64,000 nucleotides of DNA, from contig CAVRIR010000004.1 of the NCBI GenBank assembly GCA_963721305.1, positions 124,001 to 188,000 of the forward strand, written 5' to 3'. The position numbers and the translations under genes were made by a program. Of this stretch, positions 43,058 through 52,096 are shown in pieces. The stretch comes from DATAES01 sp963721305. Lineage in GTDB: Bacteria > Actinomycetota > Acidimicrobiia > Acidimicrobiales > JACDCH01. The first letter of the stretch is position 1, and every line of letters starts with the position of its first letter. Below the pieces are notes generated by a model. The model saw only the letters and a list, made by a program, of their open reading frames with translations, ran no database searches and was not told the origin of the DNA.

Positions 43058-43837
43058 TCACCGGCCTCGACGTACTACCGGAGCCGCCAACTCGCCGTTG
43101 TCGACGACGTAGTTCGCAGTGCGCTCGGGGCCGACCTCGTCGATGTAGCGCCGTGATGCGGCGTGATAGCGGTCTCGGAACAACCGAGTCGCGGCAGCGC
43201 GGCCACCCAGCGCGGCGGCGTCTCGTTCGGCGCCGCGTGCTTCAGCGATCGCAAACGGCGTGCTCACCCAGACAACGACGTCCCACTGGTCCGCGAGCTC
43301 GTCTCGTTGAAGAAAGCTCCCGTCAACGACAAGGCGTCCCTTGGCACTGATCTCGGACGTCGGCTCATCGACAGGCTCATCGGTGGCAAGGTCGATGATC
43401 CGTCCCCGGTAGCGCGCTGCACCGGGCTGCCCGAGTGGTTCGAGAACGTTGCGCGCGAAAGCCGTGAGGTCGTACGCGTCCTCGTAGTAGCCGACGGCGG
43501 AGGTACGGCCTCGGCGGTGTCGCCGTTCTCGCGGATGGTGATAGCCATCCATCGACAGCCGGTGCACGTCGACGTCCGTCGCGGTGAACGCAGCCGCGAG
43601 CTCGTCGGCGAACGTGGTCTTGCCCGCTCCGGTGATGCCGTCGATCGCGATGCGTACCGGGTGAACGAAGCCGGCCACGTCCTCATCGATGCTCGCGGCA
43701 AGGTCGACCACCACCTGTTGCCGAACGGTCGAGTCGAATCCGTCGATCGCCCGAACGTACACGTCGCTGTCTGCCGCCCCGCCGTAGACGAGATGCGCTG
43801 ACAGCTCCTGGGCCGAGGTTCGTGATCGCTCCTGCAC
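43058..43837 (-). CDS. Uridine-kinase-like P-loop protein
   Basis: A 259-residue protein. Walker A RIAIDGITGAGKTTFADELA is at about residue 64; HRLSMDGYHHPRERRHRRG and GRLVVDGSFLQRDELADQWD follow, the pattern of the uridine kinase/phosphoribulokinase superfamily as seen in actinobacterial 'uridine kinase' proteins. A CYP-like N-terminal 50 residues is unassigned. GTG start at 43837. A nucleoside substrate is not assured, because the specificity loops are unlike Udk. Confidence 0.7.
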   Translation of the reverse strand: MQERSRTSAQELSAHLVYGGAADSDVYVRAIDGFDSTVRQQVVVDLAASIDEDVAGFVHPVRIAIDGITGAGKTTFADELAAAFTATDVDVHRLSMDGYHHPRERRHRRGRTSAVGYYEDAYDLTAFARNVLEPLGQPGAARYRGRIIDLATDEPVDEPTSEISAKGRLVVDGSFLQRDELADQWDVVVWVSTPFAIAEARGAERDAAALGGRAAATRLFRDRYHAASRRYIDEVGPERTANYVVDNGELAAPVVRRGR

Positions 43838-43933
43838 GAGGACGTCGTTTCACCCCAGAACGATGCGTAGCCTCCCCGACCGGTGCTCGCGGATACGCGA
43901 TGGCGCGAGTGCGACAGAGTCGGGAGTGGTCGA

Positions 43934-45418
43934 ATGACAGATCACGCGGTGGCAATCGCTGGCGGCGGACCGACGGGAATGATGTTGGCGGCCGAGCTGA
44001 CACTGGCGAGCGTCGACGTCGTGATCGTCGAACGACGACGAAGTCAGGATCTCGACGGATCGCGAGCCGGAGGTCTCCACACGCGCACCATCGAGGTGCT
44101 CGATCAACGTGGTGTCGCGGAACGATTCCTGTCGGCTGGGCAAGTGCATCCAAACGTGGGCTTCGCCGGCATCGTCATGGACATCAGCGACTTCCCCACT
44201 CGCCACAACTACCTCCTCGCACTCTGGCAGCGCGACATCGAGCGGATCCTCGCCGAATGGGTCGCCGAGCTCGGCGTGACGGTTCTTCGAGAACGCGACG
44301 TGGTGGGATTCGCACAGGACGACACCGGTGTCGATGTCGAGCTGTCCGACACGACCACCGTTCGAGCTGCGTACCTCGTCGGTTGCGACGGAGGACGCAG
44401 CATCGTCCGCAAGACGGCCGGAATCGACTTCCCCGGACACGACCCGACGACCAGCTTCATGATCGCCGAGGTCGAGATGGCCGACGAGCCGGAGATCGGC
44501 ATGCGGCGCGAGGGCGGCGGCATCGGCCCCGTCGACCGGGAGACGGGCGGCGGGCCCTACCGAGTCGTGCTGAAGGAACAGCACGTCGACCACACGAGCG
44601 CGCCGACGCTGCCCGATCTCCGGGCCGCACTCGTGGTTGCCTACGGGACCGACTTCGGCGCGCACAGCCCGACGTGGATCTCGCGCTTCACGGACACGAC
44701 ACGGCAGGCCGCGTCCTACCGCCGCGGCCGAGTGCTGTTGGCAGGCGACGCCGCCCACATCCATTCCCCCCACGGCGGCCAAGGGCTCAACGTCGGCGTG
44801 CAGGACGCGGTGAACCTCGGTTGGAAGCTCGCCCAAGTGGTCAACGGGACATCACCCGACAGCCTCCTCGACACGTACCACGCCGAACGGCATCCGGTCG
44901 GCGCACGCGTGCTCCAGAACACCATGGCTGCAGTCGCGCTCAGCATCCCCGACGATCGTCACACCGCACTCCGCGAGATCGTGATCGAGCTGCTGCGCAT
45001 GGCCGAGCCGCGCCGGCACATCGCCGCGATGATCGCCGGCCTCGACATCCGGTACGACCTCGGCGACGGACACCCCCTGGTCGGACGGCGGATGCCCGAC
45101 CTCGATCTGCGCACCGCTGACGGTCCGACGCGTGCGTTCGAACTGCTGCACGACGCGCGGCCCGTGCTCCTCGACTTCGGAGATGGAGGCGGGTTCGACA
45201 TCGGTCCTTGGACGGACCGAGTCCGGATGGTCGCGGCCACGTACGACGGCATGTGGGAGTTGCCCGTCGTCGGCGAGGTCACACCTCCGGCAGCGGTGTT
45301 GATCCGACCCGACGGGCATGTCGCCTGGGCCGGCGACCCCACCGACCCGGAGCTCCCACGAGTGCTCTCGTTCTGGTTCGCGCGCTCACCCGATGCGGGG
45401 GTCGAACTTGATCTCTGA
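43934..45418 (+). CDS. FAD-dependent aromatic monooxygenase (PheA/TfdB, rifampicin-monooxygenase-like)
   Basis: A 494-residue group A flavin monooxygenase: VAIAGGGPTGMMLAAELTLA (GxGxxG), AYLVGCDGGRSIVRK (DG motif) and VLLAGDAAHIHSPHGGQGLN (second FAD motif). The ~110-residue C-terminal thioredoxin-like domain (PLVGRRMPDLDL ... AAVLIRPDGHVAWAG) is typical for hydroxylases of tetracycline-, rifamycin- or phenol-type substrates. Start ATG 43934. The 3' end overlaps the convergent SDR gene by 33 bp. Antibiotic inactivation or aromatic degradation are both open. Confidence 0.88.
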   Translation: MTDHAVAIAGGGPTGMMLAAELTLASVDVVIVERRRSQDLDGSRAGGLHTRTIEVLDQRGVAERFLSAGQVHPNVGFAGIVMDISDFPTRHNYLLALWQRDIERILAEWVAELGVTVLRERDVVGFAQDDTGVDVELSDTTTVRAAYLVGCDGGRSIVRKTAGIDFPGHDPTTSFMIAEVEMADEPEIGMRREGGGIGPVDRETGGGPYRVVLKEQHVDHTSAPTLPDLRAALVVAYGTDFGAHSPTWISRFTDTTRQAASYRRGRVLLAGDAAHIHSPHGGQGLNVGVQDAVNLGWKLAQVVNGTSPDSLLDTYHAERHPVGARVLQNTMAAVALSIPDDRHTALREIVIELLRMAEPRRHIAAMIAGLDIRYDLGDGHPLVGRRMPDLDLRTADGPTRAFELLHDARPVLLDFGDGGGFDIGPWTDRVRMVAATYDGMWELPVVGEVTPPAAVLIRPDGHVAWAGDPTDPELPRVLSFWFARSPDAGVELDL

Positions 45419-46117
45419 GCTGTCGATCTCCGGATGGTCGAGCGTGACGGTGAGCGCGTCCACGAGGGCCCGACCGACAGCGTCGACCTGCATGAGCCCG
45501 CCGGGGAGCGCTTGCCGTTCCCACGCGAGCAGCGCATCGGTGATGACGCCCTCGCTGCCCATGCGGTCGGCGAACCCGGTGGGCTGGCAGTTGCCCATGA
45601 CGACGCGCACGAATCGTCGCTCCGGATGCTCGACTCGCCACGTGCGGACGCAGTGGTCGAGCGCGGCCTTGCTCGCGGCGTAGGACGCAAACAGCGCGTT
45701 GGTGTCCTCGACGGTGCGGCTCGACAGGAACGCGGAGACGCCGTCCGGGTGCATGTGCGGCAGCGCGGCGGCAGCCATGAGGTTCGCGCCGATGACGTTC
45801 ACGCGGTAGACGTCGATCCACACGTCCGGGTCGGTCTCCTCGATGCGCTGCACCACGCCGTAACCGGCCGCGTAAACCATGAGATCGATGCCACCCATTC
45901 GTTCGGCGGCGAAGTCGGCGATCCGGCGAGCGTCCGAGACGTCCGATGCATCGCCTGCCACGGCATGGCCCGATCCGAGCTCACCGACGAGTGCGCCGAG
46001 CTGCTCGGCTCGTCGTGCGGCGACGGTCACGTTCGCTCCGACCGCGGCGGCGGCGCGGGCGCACGCGGCCCCGATGCCCGACGACGCGCCGACGACCAAC
46101 ACGTTGCGATCCTTCAC
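45386..46117 (-). CDS. SDR-family oxidoreductase
   Basis: A 243-residue SDR: NVLVVGASSGIGAACARAAA, LMVYAAGYGVVQRIEE (usual NAG replaced by AAG) and AFLSSRTVEDTNALFASYAASKAALDH (Ser, Tyr, Lys). ATG 46117. It faces the flavin monooxygenase tail to tail with 33 bp of coding overlap, and diverges from the OsmC gene by 125 bp. Cofactor preference cannot be fixed; AARR after beta-2 suggests NADP(H). Confidence 0.85.
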   Translation of the reverse strand: MKDRNVLVVGASSGIGAACARAAAAVGANVTVAARRAEQLGALVGELGSGHAVAGDASDVSDARRIADFAAERMGGIDLMVYAAGYGVVQRIEETDPDVWIDVYRVNVIGANLMAAAALPHMHPDGVSAFLSSRTVEDTNALFASYAASKAALDHCVRTWRVEHPERRFVRVVMGNCQPTGFADRMGSEGVITDALLAWERQALPGGLMQVDAVGRALVDALTVTLDHPEIDSSEIKFDPRIG

Positions 46118-46242
46118 TCGGGTGCGATCGTGGCACAGGCGGGCGATCGCACGTGCAACCAGTCGCGAAACGACGACTCATTGCACGTGCGAGGCCAACA
46201 GAGCGGGAATACGTTTCCGTCCATGCGCCGGGACGACCTGTC

Positions 46243-46659
46243 ATGACGACGAAACGGCATCTCGGGCACGCGGTCGCGGCCGCGGGCGCGTCCGATCCGC
46301 ATTGGCAGGTCGAGTTGCACTCGGGCGGCCACCGGTTGGTGGCAGACGAGCCTGCATCCAACGGTGGCGGCGAGACGGGGCCGACCCCCTTCGGACTGCT
46401 CCTGAGCGGACTGGCGGCGTGCACGGCGATGACGCTGCGCATGTACGCCGAGCGCAAGGGCTGGACACTCACTTCGATCGAGGTCGACGTCCGCTACAGC
46501 GTCACCGAGGACGACGAAGCATCGATCGAGCGAACCATCACGGTCCCGGTCGAGTTCCCGCCCGATCAACGCGATCGCCTGGCGGAAATCGCCGAACGCA
46601 CGCCGGTGACGATCGCGGTTCGTCGCGGCACCCCGATCACGACCGCCATGAAGCAGTGA
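46243..46659 (+). CDS. OsmC/Ohr-family protein
   Basis: A 138-residue OsmC-type protein. One reactive cysteine is visible in LLSGLAACTAMTLRMYAERKGW (about residue 64); the N-terminal Glu/Arg signature is less clear and the second family cysteine is not seen, so peroxidase activity is uncertain. The start ATG 46243 gives MTTKRHLGHAVAAAG; the frame is open upstream without homology. It may reduce organic hydroperoxides or act on another thiol chemistry. The DAO-type oxidase starts 40 bp later. Confidence 0.8.
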   Translation: MTTKRHLGHAVAAAGASDPHWQVELHSGGHRLVADEPASNGGGETGPTPFGLLLSGLAACTAMTLRMYAERKGWTLTSIEVDVRYSVTEDDEASIERTITVPVEFPPDQRDRLAEIAERTPVTIAVRRGTPITTAMKQ

Positions 46660-46699
46660 CGAAAGCCGCCGGTGCCCGATGGGACCAACGTCGCCGCTG

Positions 46700-47773
46700 A
46701 TGCCCGATCTCGTCATCGTCGGTGGAGGTGTCGCCGGTTCCGCCGCGGCGTGGCAAGCGACGCGCCGAGGGGCGTCGGTCGTGCTGCTCGACGCGCGTGA
46801 CGCTGGACGAGCCACCGACGCCGGCGCCGGCATCGTCTCACCGGAGACCGACCTACGCGACGAGACGCCCAATCACCTTCTGTCCGCAGCAGCCAGGCGC
46901 CACTACCCAGAGCTCATCACAGCACTCGAGCGCGAGGGTCACGGCGACACCGGATTCACTCGCTGTGGCAAGCTCGTCGTCGCGCTCGACGACGAGCAGG
47001 CGGGATGGATCGACTCGTATCTCGCGCTATTGCGTGACCCTGCGAGGGCGGCGGCGCCCGCCGACCCGGCAACGCTGTACGAGATCACGCCGCAGGACGC
47101 GCGCGCGAAGTTCCCGCCACTCGGCGACGTCACCGCGGCCTTCGTGAGCGACGAAGGCGCGCGCGTCGACGGCCGGAGTCTCGAGCACGCGCTGCTCGCG
47201 AGTGCGATGGACCGCGGCCTCATGGTCGAGCACCGCCGCGTCACGCGCCTCGACGATCTACCCGATGCCGACGCCGTGATCATCGCCGGCGGCGCGTGGT
47301 CCCCCTCACTGGTGCCCGAGCTCGACGTTCGCCCACAGCGCGGTCAGATCCTCCATCTCGAAGTCGACGACGCGACGAGTGATCAGTGGCCGGTCGTCTC
47401 GCCGCTCGCGCATCACTACCTGCTCGCGTTCACCGGTCGCGTCGTCGTCGGTGCGACGCGAGAGGACGACGTGGGATTCGCGCCCGTGCTCACCGCGGCC
47501 GGTCAACAGCAGGTGCTCGACAACGCGCTCTCAGTCGCGCCCGGACTGGCCGGCGCACGCGTCATCGAGTGGCGCGTCGGGCTGCGTCCGATCGCGACAC
47601 GCGGCTACCCGTACCTCGGGGCGGTGCCAGGTCGTGAACGCGTCTTCGTCGCCACCGGCCACGGCCCGACCGGACTGACCTGGGGACCGTGGAGCGGTGC
47701 CGCCGTCGCCGACCTGGCATTGGACACGATCGACGATGCCGACCGCGAGTCACTCGCGCCGTTCGCTCCCTGA
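46700..47773 (+). CDS. FAD-dependent oxidoreductase (DAO family)
   Basis: A 357-residue D-amino-acid/glycine-oxidase-type flavoprotein: LVIVGGGVAGSAAAWQATRRGASVVLLDA at the N-terminus, a GIVSPETDLRDE segment, and the C-terminal FAD motif VEWRVGLRPIATRGYPYLG ... FVATGHGPTGLTWGPW. ATG 46700 lies directly before the domain; an ATG at 46679 is possible. Oxidises an amine or amino acid with O2 or another acceptor. Followed at 1 bp by the kinase-like gene. Confidence 0.85.
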   Translation: MPDLVIVGGGVAGSAAAWQATRRGASVVLLDARDAGRATDAGAGIVSPETDLRDETPNHLLSAAARRHYPELITALEREGHGDTGFTRCGKLVVALDDEQAGWIDSYLALLRDPARAAAPADPATLYEITPQDARAKFPPLGDVTAAFVSDEGARVDGRSLEHALLASAMDRGLMVEHRRVTRLDDLPDADAVIIAGGAWSPSLVPELDVRPQRGQILHLEVDDATSDQWPVVSPLAHHYLLAFTGRVVVGATREDDVGFAPVLTAAGQQQVLDNALSVAPGLAGARVIEWRVGLRPIATRGYPYLGAVPGRERVFVATGHGPTGLTWGPWSGAAVADLALDTIDDADRESLAPFAP

Positions 47774-47774
47774 C

Positions 47775-48575
47775 ATGAACCTGCCGACGTCGCCCACCGC
47801 CGCCGTACTCGACGCGTTCGGCGTGCACGGGCCGGCAAGGAAGCTCGACGGCGGCCAAGGCGCCGCGTATCTCGTCGACGACATCGTCGTGAAGCGCGTC
47901 GACGACGCAGCCGAGACGGCATGGACGTCGGACTTGTTGACGAGAATTCGACCCGACGGATTCCGCATCACCGAGCCTGTTCCCGCGACAGACGGAGCAT
48001 GGGTTCACGACGGGTGGGCCGCGAGCACATACATCCCGGGACTGCGAAGCCTCGCGCCGCGTTGGGACGACGTGATCGCTGCCGGACTGCGTTTCTGCGA
48101 CGCCGCCGAGCATGCGAGGCGCGATGACGATGGAGTGCTTACCGCTCGCACGCACCGTTGGGCCATCGCCGATCGTGTGACGTGGGGCGAAGAGTCGATC
48201 CGGCTCGACGACGCAACTGCCGCTCTGTTCGCCGAGATCGCAGCGGAGTTCGGCCACGCGGCGTACGACGACCAGTTCGTCCACGGCGATCTCGGTGGCA
48301 ACGTGTTCGTCGACGAACAAGGCACACCGGTCATCCTCGACGTGTCCCCGTATCTCCGCCCCCGGCGATGGGCCGCGGCCATCGTGGTGTGCGACGCGTT
48401 GCTGTGGCACAACGCGAGTCGCGAGCTTGCCGACACGTTCACCGTCAACGGTGCCCGAGGCTTGTTGTTCAGAGCTCTCGCCTTCCGGCTCATCGCTGAC
48501 GAACTTGCGACCACGGGCACCGACGAAGCGCCGCCGTACCGTCACTACCGAACGGTCATCGCCTCATTGACTTGA
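47775..48575 (+). CDS. Phosphotransferase-like protein (TIGR02569 type)
   Basis: A 266-residue aminoglycoside-kinase-fold protein of the actinobacterial TIGR02569 type: FGVHGPARKLDGGQGAAYLV at the N-terminus, and the catalytic HGD loop QFVHGDLGGNVFVD followed by VILDVSPYLRPRRWA (metal-binding Asp). ATG 47775 is 1 bp after the preceding stop. The biological substrate is unknown for the family; the kinase fold is clear. Confidence 0.75.
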   Translation: MNLPTSPTAAVLDAFGVHGPARKLDGGQGAAYLVDDIVVKRVDDAAETAWTSDLLTRIRPDGFRITEPVPATDGAWVHDGWAASTYIPGLRSLAPRWDDVIAAGLRFCDAAEHARRDDDGVLTARTHRWAIADRVTWGEESIRLDDATAALFAEIAAEFGHAAYDDQFVHGDLGGNVFVDEQGTPVILDVSPYLRPRRWAAAIVVCDALLWHNASRELADTFTVNGARGLLFRALAFRLIADELATTGTDEAPPYRHYRTVIASLT

Positions 48576-48608
48576 CGCGGTGAACGCTCACGATCTGCAC
48601 CGTCGCCG

Positions 48609-49103
48609 TCACGTCGAACCACGGACGCGACTCGTGACGAGATCCGACAGGTGTTGGAGCGAGTTGTCGAGGTGATCCGGCCCAAACGGCGGGAAGTGCA
48701 GGAACTCGTGCACCTCGGGCGGCACCGCCGACCAGTCGTACGTCAGCGTCACCGTCGTACGCGACGGACCGCCCGCCTCGAGGTCGTAGCGCCAGATCCA
48801 GCCGCCGAAGCTGAGCTCGCCCGTCGCTTCGGACTCGGTGCCCGGCTTCCAGGCGATGGCCCGCGGCTCATCGAACACTTCGACCAGGTTGGCGGTCCTG
48901 TAGTCCTTGTCGGGGTGGTTCGGGTGGTACATCGCCATCCGGAACACCTGACCGGCGGCGGTGATGCGATCGCCGTCCAGGGAACCGCGGACCCACCCGG
49001 TGCCGTCGATGTCGACGTGCGCCGACGGGTCAGCCAGCACCGCGAACACCGTCTCAGGGCTCGCCTCGATCGTCGTGGACGCAGTCACTTGCTCGTTTGC
49101 CAT
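48609..49103 (-). CDS. SRPBCC (START-like) family protein
   Basis: A 164-residue helix-grip protein: TASTTIEASPETVFAVLADPSAH, DGTGWVRGS, and a long C-terminal helix ending in VTSRVRGST. A FRMAMYHPNH segment and WRYDLEAGG are shared with mycobacterial SRPBCC proteins of unknown function. ATG 49103; the open frame upstream is non-coding in style. Convergent with the kinase-like gene, 33 bp apart. Confidence 0.78.
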   Translation of the reverse strand: MANEQVTASTTIEASPETVFAVLADPSAHVDIDGTGWVRGSLDGDRITAAGQVFRMAMYHPNHPDKDYRTANLVEVFDEPRAIAWKPGTESEATGELSFGGWIWRYDLEAGGPSRTTVTLTYDWSAVPPEVHEFLHFPPFGPDHLDNSLQHLSDLVTSRVRGST

Positions 49104-49149
49104 GCCGATGAGACGGCCCGCGCGGCCAGAACTCATCGCGTCGTCGGGG

Positions 49150-50422
49150 TCACGTGGCCAGGAGCGCGTTGAGCGCAGCCTCCAGCGCGTCTCGCTCCGC
49201 CCGCCGGGACGGATCGTTGCCCCAGTTGTTGAACTCGTTCTGATCGATGTCGAGGTCATACGCCTCGTACTGATCGGGGGAGCCCGTCGCGACTTCGCTG
49301 CGGAACAGCTTGCGCGTCAGGGTGCTGATGCCATCCACCGCGTGGTGCGGTGCCGAAGTCCAGAGCGGGACCTCGGTGATGCAGGATCTGCCGAGCGGCG
49401 TAGGCCGATGGATTCGCAACCACGTCGCGGAGATCGATGCCGTCCGGAGGGAGCTTCGGACTCGCGCCTGCGACGGCGAGGACGGTCGCGGTGATGTCCG
49501 GGGCGATGGTCACAGGCTCCGCCGACGCGCCGACGGGAAACCCGGGGCCGCGGATGACGAGCGGCACGTGCATACCCGGGTCGTAGGCGGTGTTCTTGAA
49601 AATGCCGACGTAAGGCAATCGGTGCTCGCCATACGTGAGTCCGTTGTCCGATGAGTAGACGACGACAGTGTTGTCGAGCACCGCAGGCGCAAAGCTGGTG
49701 ATGATGTCGTCGATCGCTCGGTCGAGCCCGACTCCTTCACGAAGCTGCGCTCTCGCCGTGGCTCGGAAGTCGGAGAGCTGCGATGCCGACAGAGGAGTCT
49801 GGCTCGCGATCCACGACGGCTTGTCGCTCACGTCGTCCTCGATGACGAGGGGCCACTGCACGTCTGACCAGGCGAACAGGTCGCTCGGGTCCGGATCGAA
49901 CGGGATGTGCGGTGAGCTGGGGGTGACCAACAGGAACCAGGGCTGGGAGCCCTGGATGAACGTCTTGGCCTGGTCGCGCAGGTAGTCCATCTGCGTCTGC
50001 GCGGGCGCGAACAGCGACGAGCCGTCGCAAACCTGGTAACCGAACGCGTTGCCTTCCGACGCTTGGTCGAACTGGAGCCACGTGTCCCATCCCCCCGGCT
50101 TCGGTAGCAGCGGAGGCGTCCCGTTGAGGTACTTGCCCATCAGGCCGGTGCGGTAGCCCGCGGCCTGCATCCACGCCCCGATGGTGTTGCTGTGGTCGTG
50201 CGTGGGCACCGTGTCCCACGGAACCTCGCCCGCGCCGTGGTGGATCGAGTACTGGCCGGTCATCAAGCTCACTCGCGTCGGCTCGCAGACGGCGACGTTG
50301 CAGCGGGCGTGGGTGAAGTTGCGACCCTGGAACACGAGCAGGTTGCGCGTGCTCGGCATGTAGTCCAAGAAGTCGAACCGTTGATCGTCCGACAAGATGA
50401 CGAGGACGTTGGGAGCTGTCAA
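49150..50422 (-). pseudogene. Type I sulfatase, single frameshift
   Basis: About 423 residues when one base near 49384 is dropped. The core matches type I sulfatases: APNVLVILSDDQRFD (metal-site Asp pair), NVAVCEPTRVSLMTGQY (formylglycine site C-x-P-x-R at CEPTR), TGLMGKYLNG, and VVYSSDNGLTYGEH. The frame leaves the family at AARQIL and resumes as ITEVPLWTSAPHHAVDGIST ... LYDLDIDQNEFNNW-like tail (YEAYDLDIDQNE), the canonical end. I take TTG 50422 as start because homology begins there; no signal peptide is visible, though a GTG about 90 bp upstream is possible. Confidence 0.8.
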
Positions 50423-50570
50423 CGGGCCTGCCCGAATCGCAACACGAAGTCCCCTTTCCCAGGACCGCCGAGATCGTAGGCCGCGGTCGTCCCGGCCGCG
50501 TCTGGCGGTCACGTGGAGCGACCGGGCACGATCCGCGAACCAAAGTCGGGCTTGACGGTAAGGATGGAGT

Positions 50571-51200
50571 GTGACCGGCCGGTCGGATGCCGAATTCATC
50601 ATCGAATCGCTCGACGAACCCGCTCGGTTCGGCGAGATCTTCGATCGGCACGCCGAGGCGATCTTCCGGTATCTCGCGCGGCGGATCGGTCCTGACGATG
50701 CGAGCGACCTGCTGGCGGACGTCTTTCTCGCTGCGTTCGAGGCCCGATTCCGCTACTCCTCGGACTACTCGACGGCACTGCCCTGGCTGTACGGAATCGC
50801 GGCCAACCTGCTGCGGAAGCACTTTCGGCGGCGGGCCGGCGAACTCAGGATGTTGGACCGACTCGTCGCGCAGACCGAGCCGGACGATCACGTCGACGCA
50901 GTGGCGGACGTCATCGACGCGCAACTCCAGGTGCGAGCCATGGCGAAACTCCTCGACGAGCTCCCGTCCGGCGAACGCGACGTGTTGCTGCTCTACGCGT
51001 GGGAGGCGCTCACCTACGAGGAGACCGCGAATGCGCTCGACATCCCGGTCGGCACGGTGCGGTCACGACTGAACCGCACCCGGCGCCGACTTCGCGCCGG
51101 CGTGGACGAGATCGACCGGATCCGTTCGGTACGCCCCGATCGGCTGACGACGATCCCCGACGTGACATCGACCGTTCTGACCCGAGAGAAGGAGAAGCTC
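50571..51200 (+). CDS. ECF RNA polymerase sigma factor, without its own stop codon
   Basis: About 210 residues from GTG 50571. Sigma2 is FGEIFDRHAEAIFRYLARRI ... ASDLLADVFLAAFE (about 22-65), and sigma4 LPSGERDVLLLYAWEALTYEETANAL and VGTVRSRLNRTRRRLR (about 130-175). After the sigma4 helix the frame runs without a stop into the PurC start at 51201, so the natural end is unclear; a frameshift near the 3' end may have removed the stop. It diverges from the sulfatase (148 bp gap). Confidence 0.78.
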
Positions 51201-52012
51201 ATGCAGGCCATCGAAGGGAAGACGAAGATCATCACCGACGCCGGCGACGGCACCGTGTTGGTCCGGAGCAAGGACGACATCACGGCGGGCGACGGAGCGA
51301 AGCACGACGTCATGGAAGGCAAGGCGGCGTCGTCGACAACGACGACCTGCAACATCTTCCAACTGCTCAACAACAATGGCGTGCCGACTCACTTCGTCGA
51401 GCCGCTCGACGCGGTCACCTTTCGGGCGCGCAAGGTCGAGATGATCCCGCTCGAGCTCATCGCCCGACGCATCGCGACCGGCAGCTTTCTGGACCGGAAC
51501 GCTGACATCACCGACGGCACCGTCTTCGACGATCTCGTCTTCGAGGTCTTCGAGAAGGACGACGCGAACCATGATCCGCTCCTCGAGTTCGACTTCGCGC
51601 GCGACGTGTTGCGGCGTTTCGTTCCCAACACGAAGGCGGCTGCTCGAGCTCGGCGGCGACGTCAACGCCGGCGACCTCATCAGCGAGGAGGCTCTCTCGC
51701 ACAGTCGTTATGCAGCGGTCACCTCTGCGCTTCTCGAGCAACTTCGCGACCTCACCGTCCGGACCTTCGAGATCGTCGAGCAGGCGTGGGCGAGACTCGG
51801 CGGCACGTACTTCGACTTCAAGATCGAATGCGGCTTCGACGGCGAGACCGGCGACCCTGTTGGTTGCCGACGTCATCGACAGCGACTCCGGGCGACTTCG
51901 CTTCGGCGACAAGGACATGTCGAAGCAGGCCTACCGCGACGGCAGCCAGTCCTTGCCCGACATCAAGAAGAACTTCGACGAGGTCGCGGAGCTCACGAAG
52001 CAGTTCGTCTGA
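51201..52012 (+). pseudogene. purC: PAICS-type SAICAR synthetase, two frameshifts
   Basis: About 269 residues assembled from three frames. First: IEGKTKIITDAGDGTVLV, SKDDITAGDGAKHDVMEGKAA, RRIATGSFLDRN and KDDANHDP. Second (from about 51640): LELGGDVNAGDLISEEALSH to YFDFKIECGFDGETGD. Third (from about 51860): LLVADVIDSDSGRLRFGDKD and IKKNFDEVAELTKQF. Each junction needs removal of one base. The motifs are those of the animal-type PAICS synthetase domain rather than the usual bacterial PurC. The reaction joins aspartate to CAIR with ATP. AAGGAG precedes ATG 51201. As written it cannot be functional. Confidence 0.85.
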
Positions 52013-52096
52013 GGACACCGTCCGGCGCGCGGAAGCTCAATCGGCCCTCAGGTCAGTCTCAGGGAACTCTGAGGTTGACCCGCGACGGTCCTCGAA

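Noticed and set aside
3962..52012. Programmed +1 frameshifting in the split genes
   Set aside because: The junction sequences share no slippery codon, and the affected genes belong to unrelated families.
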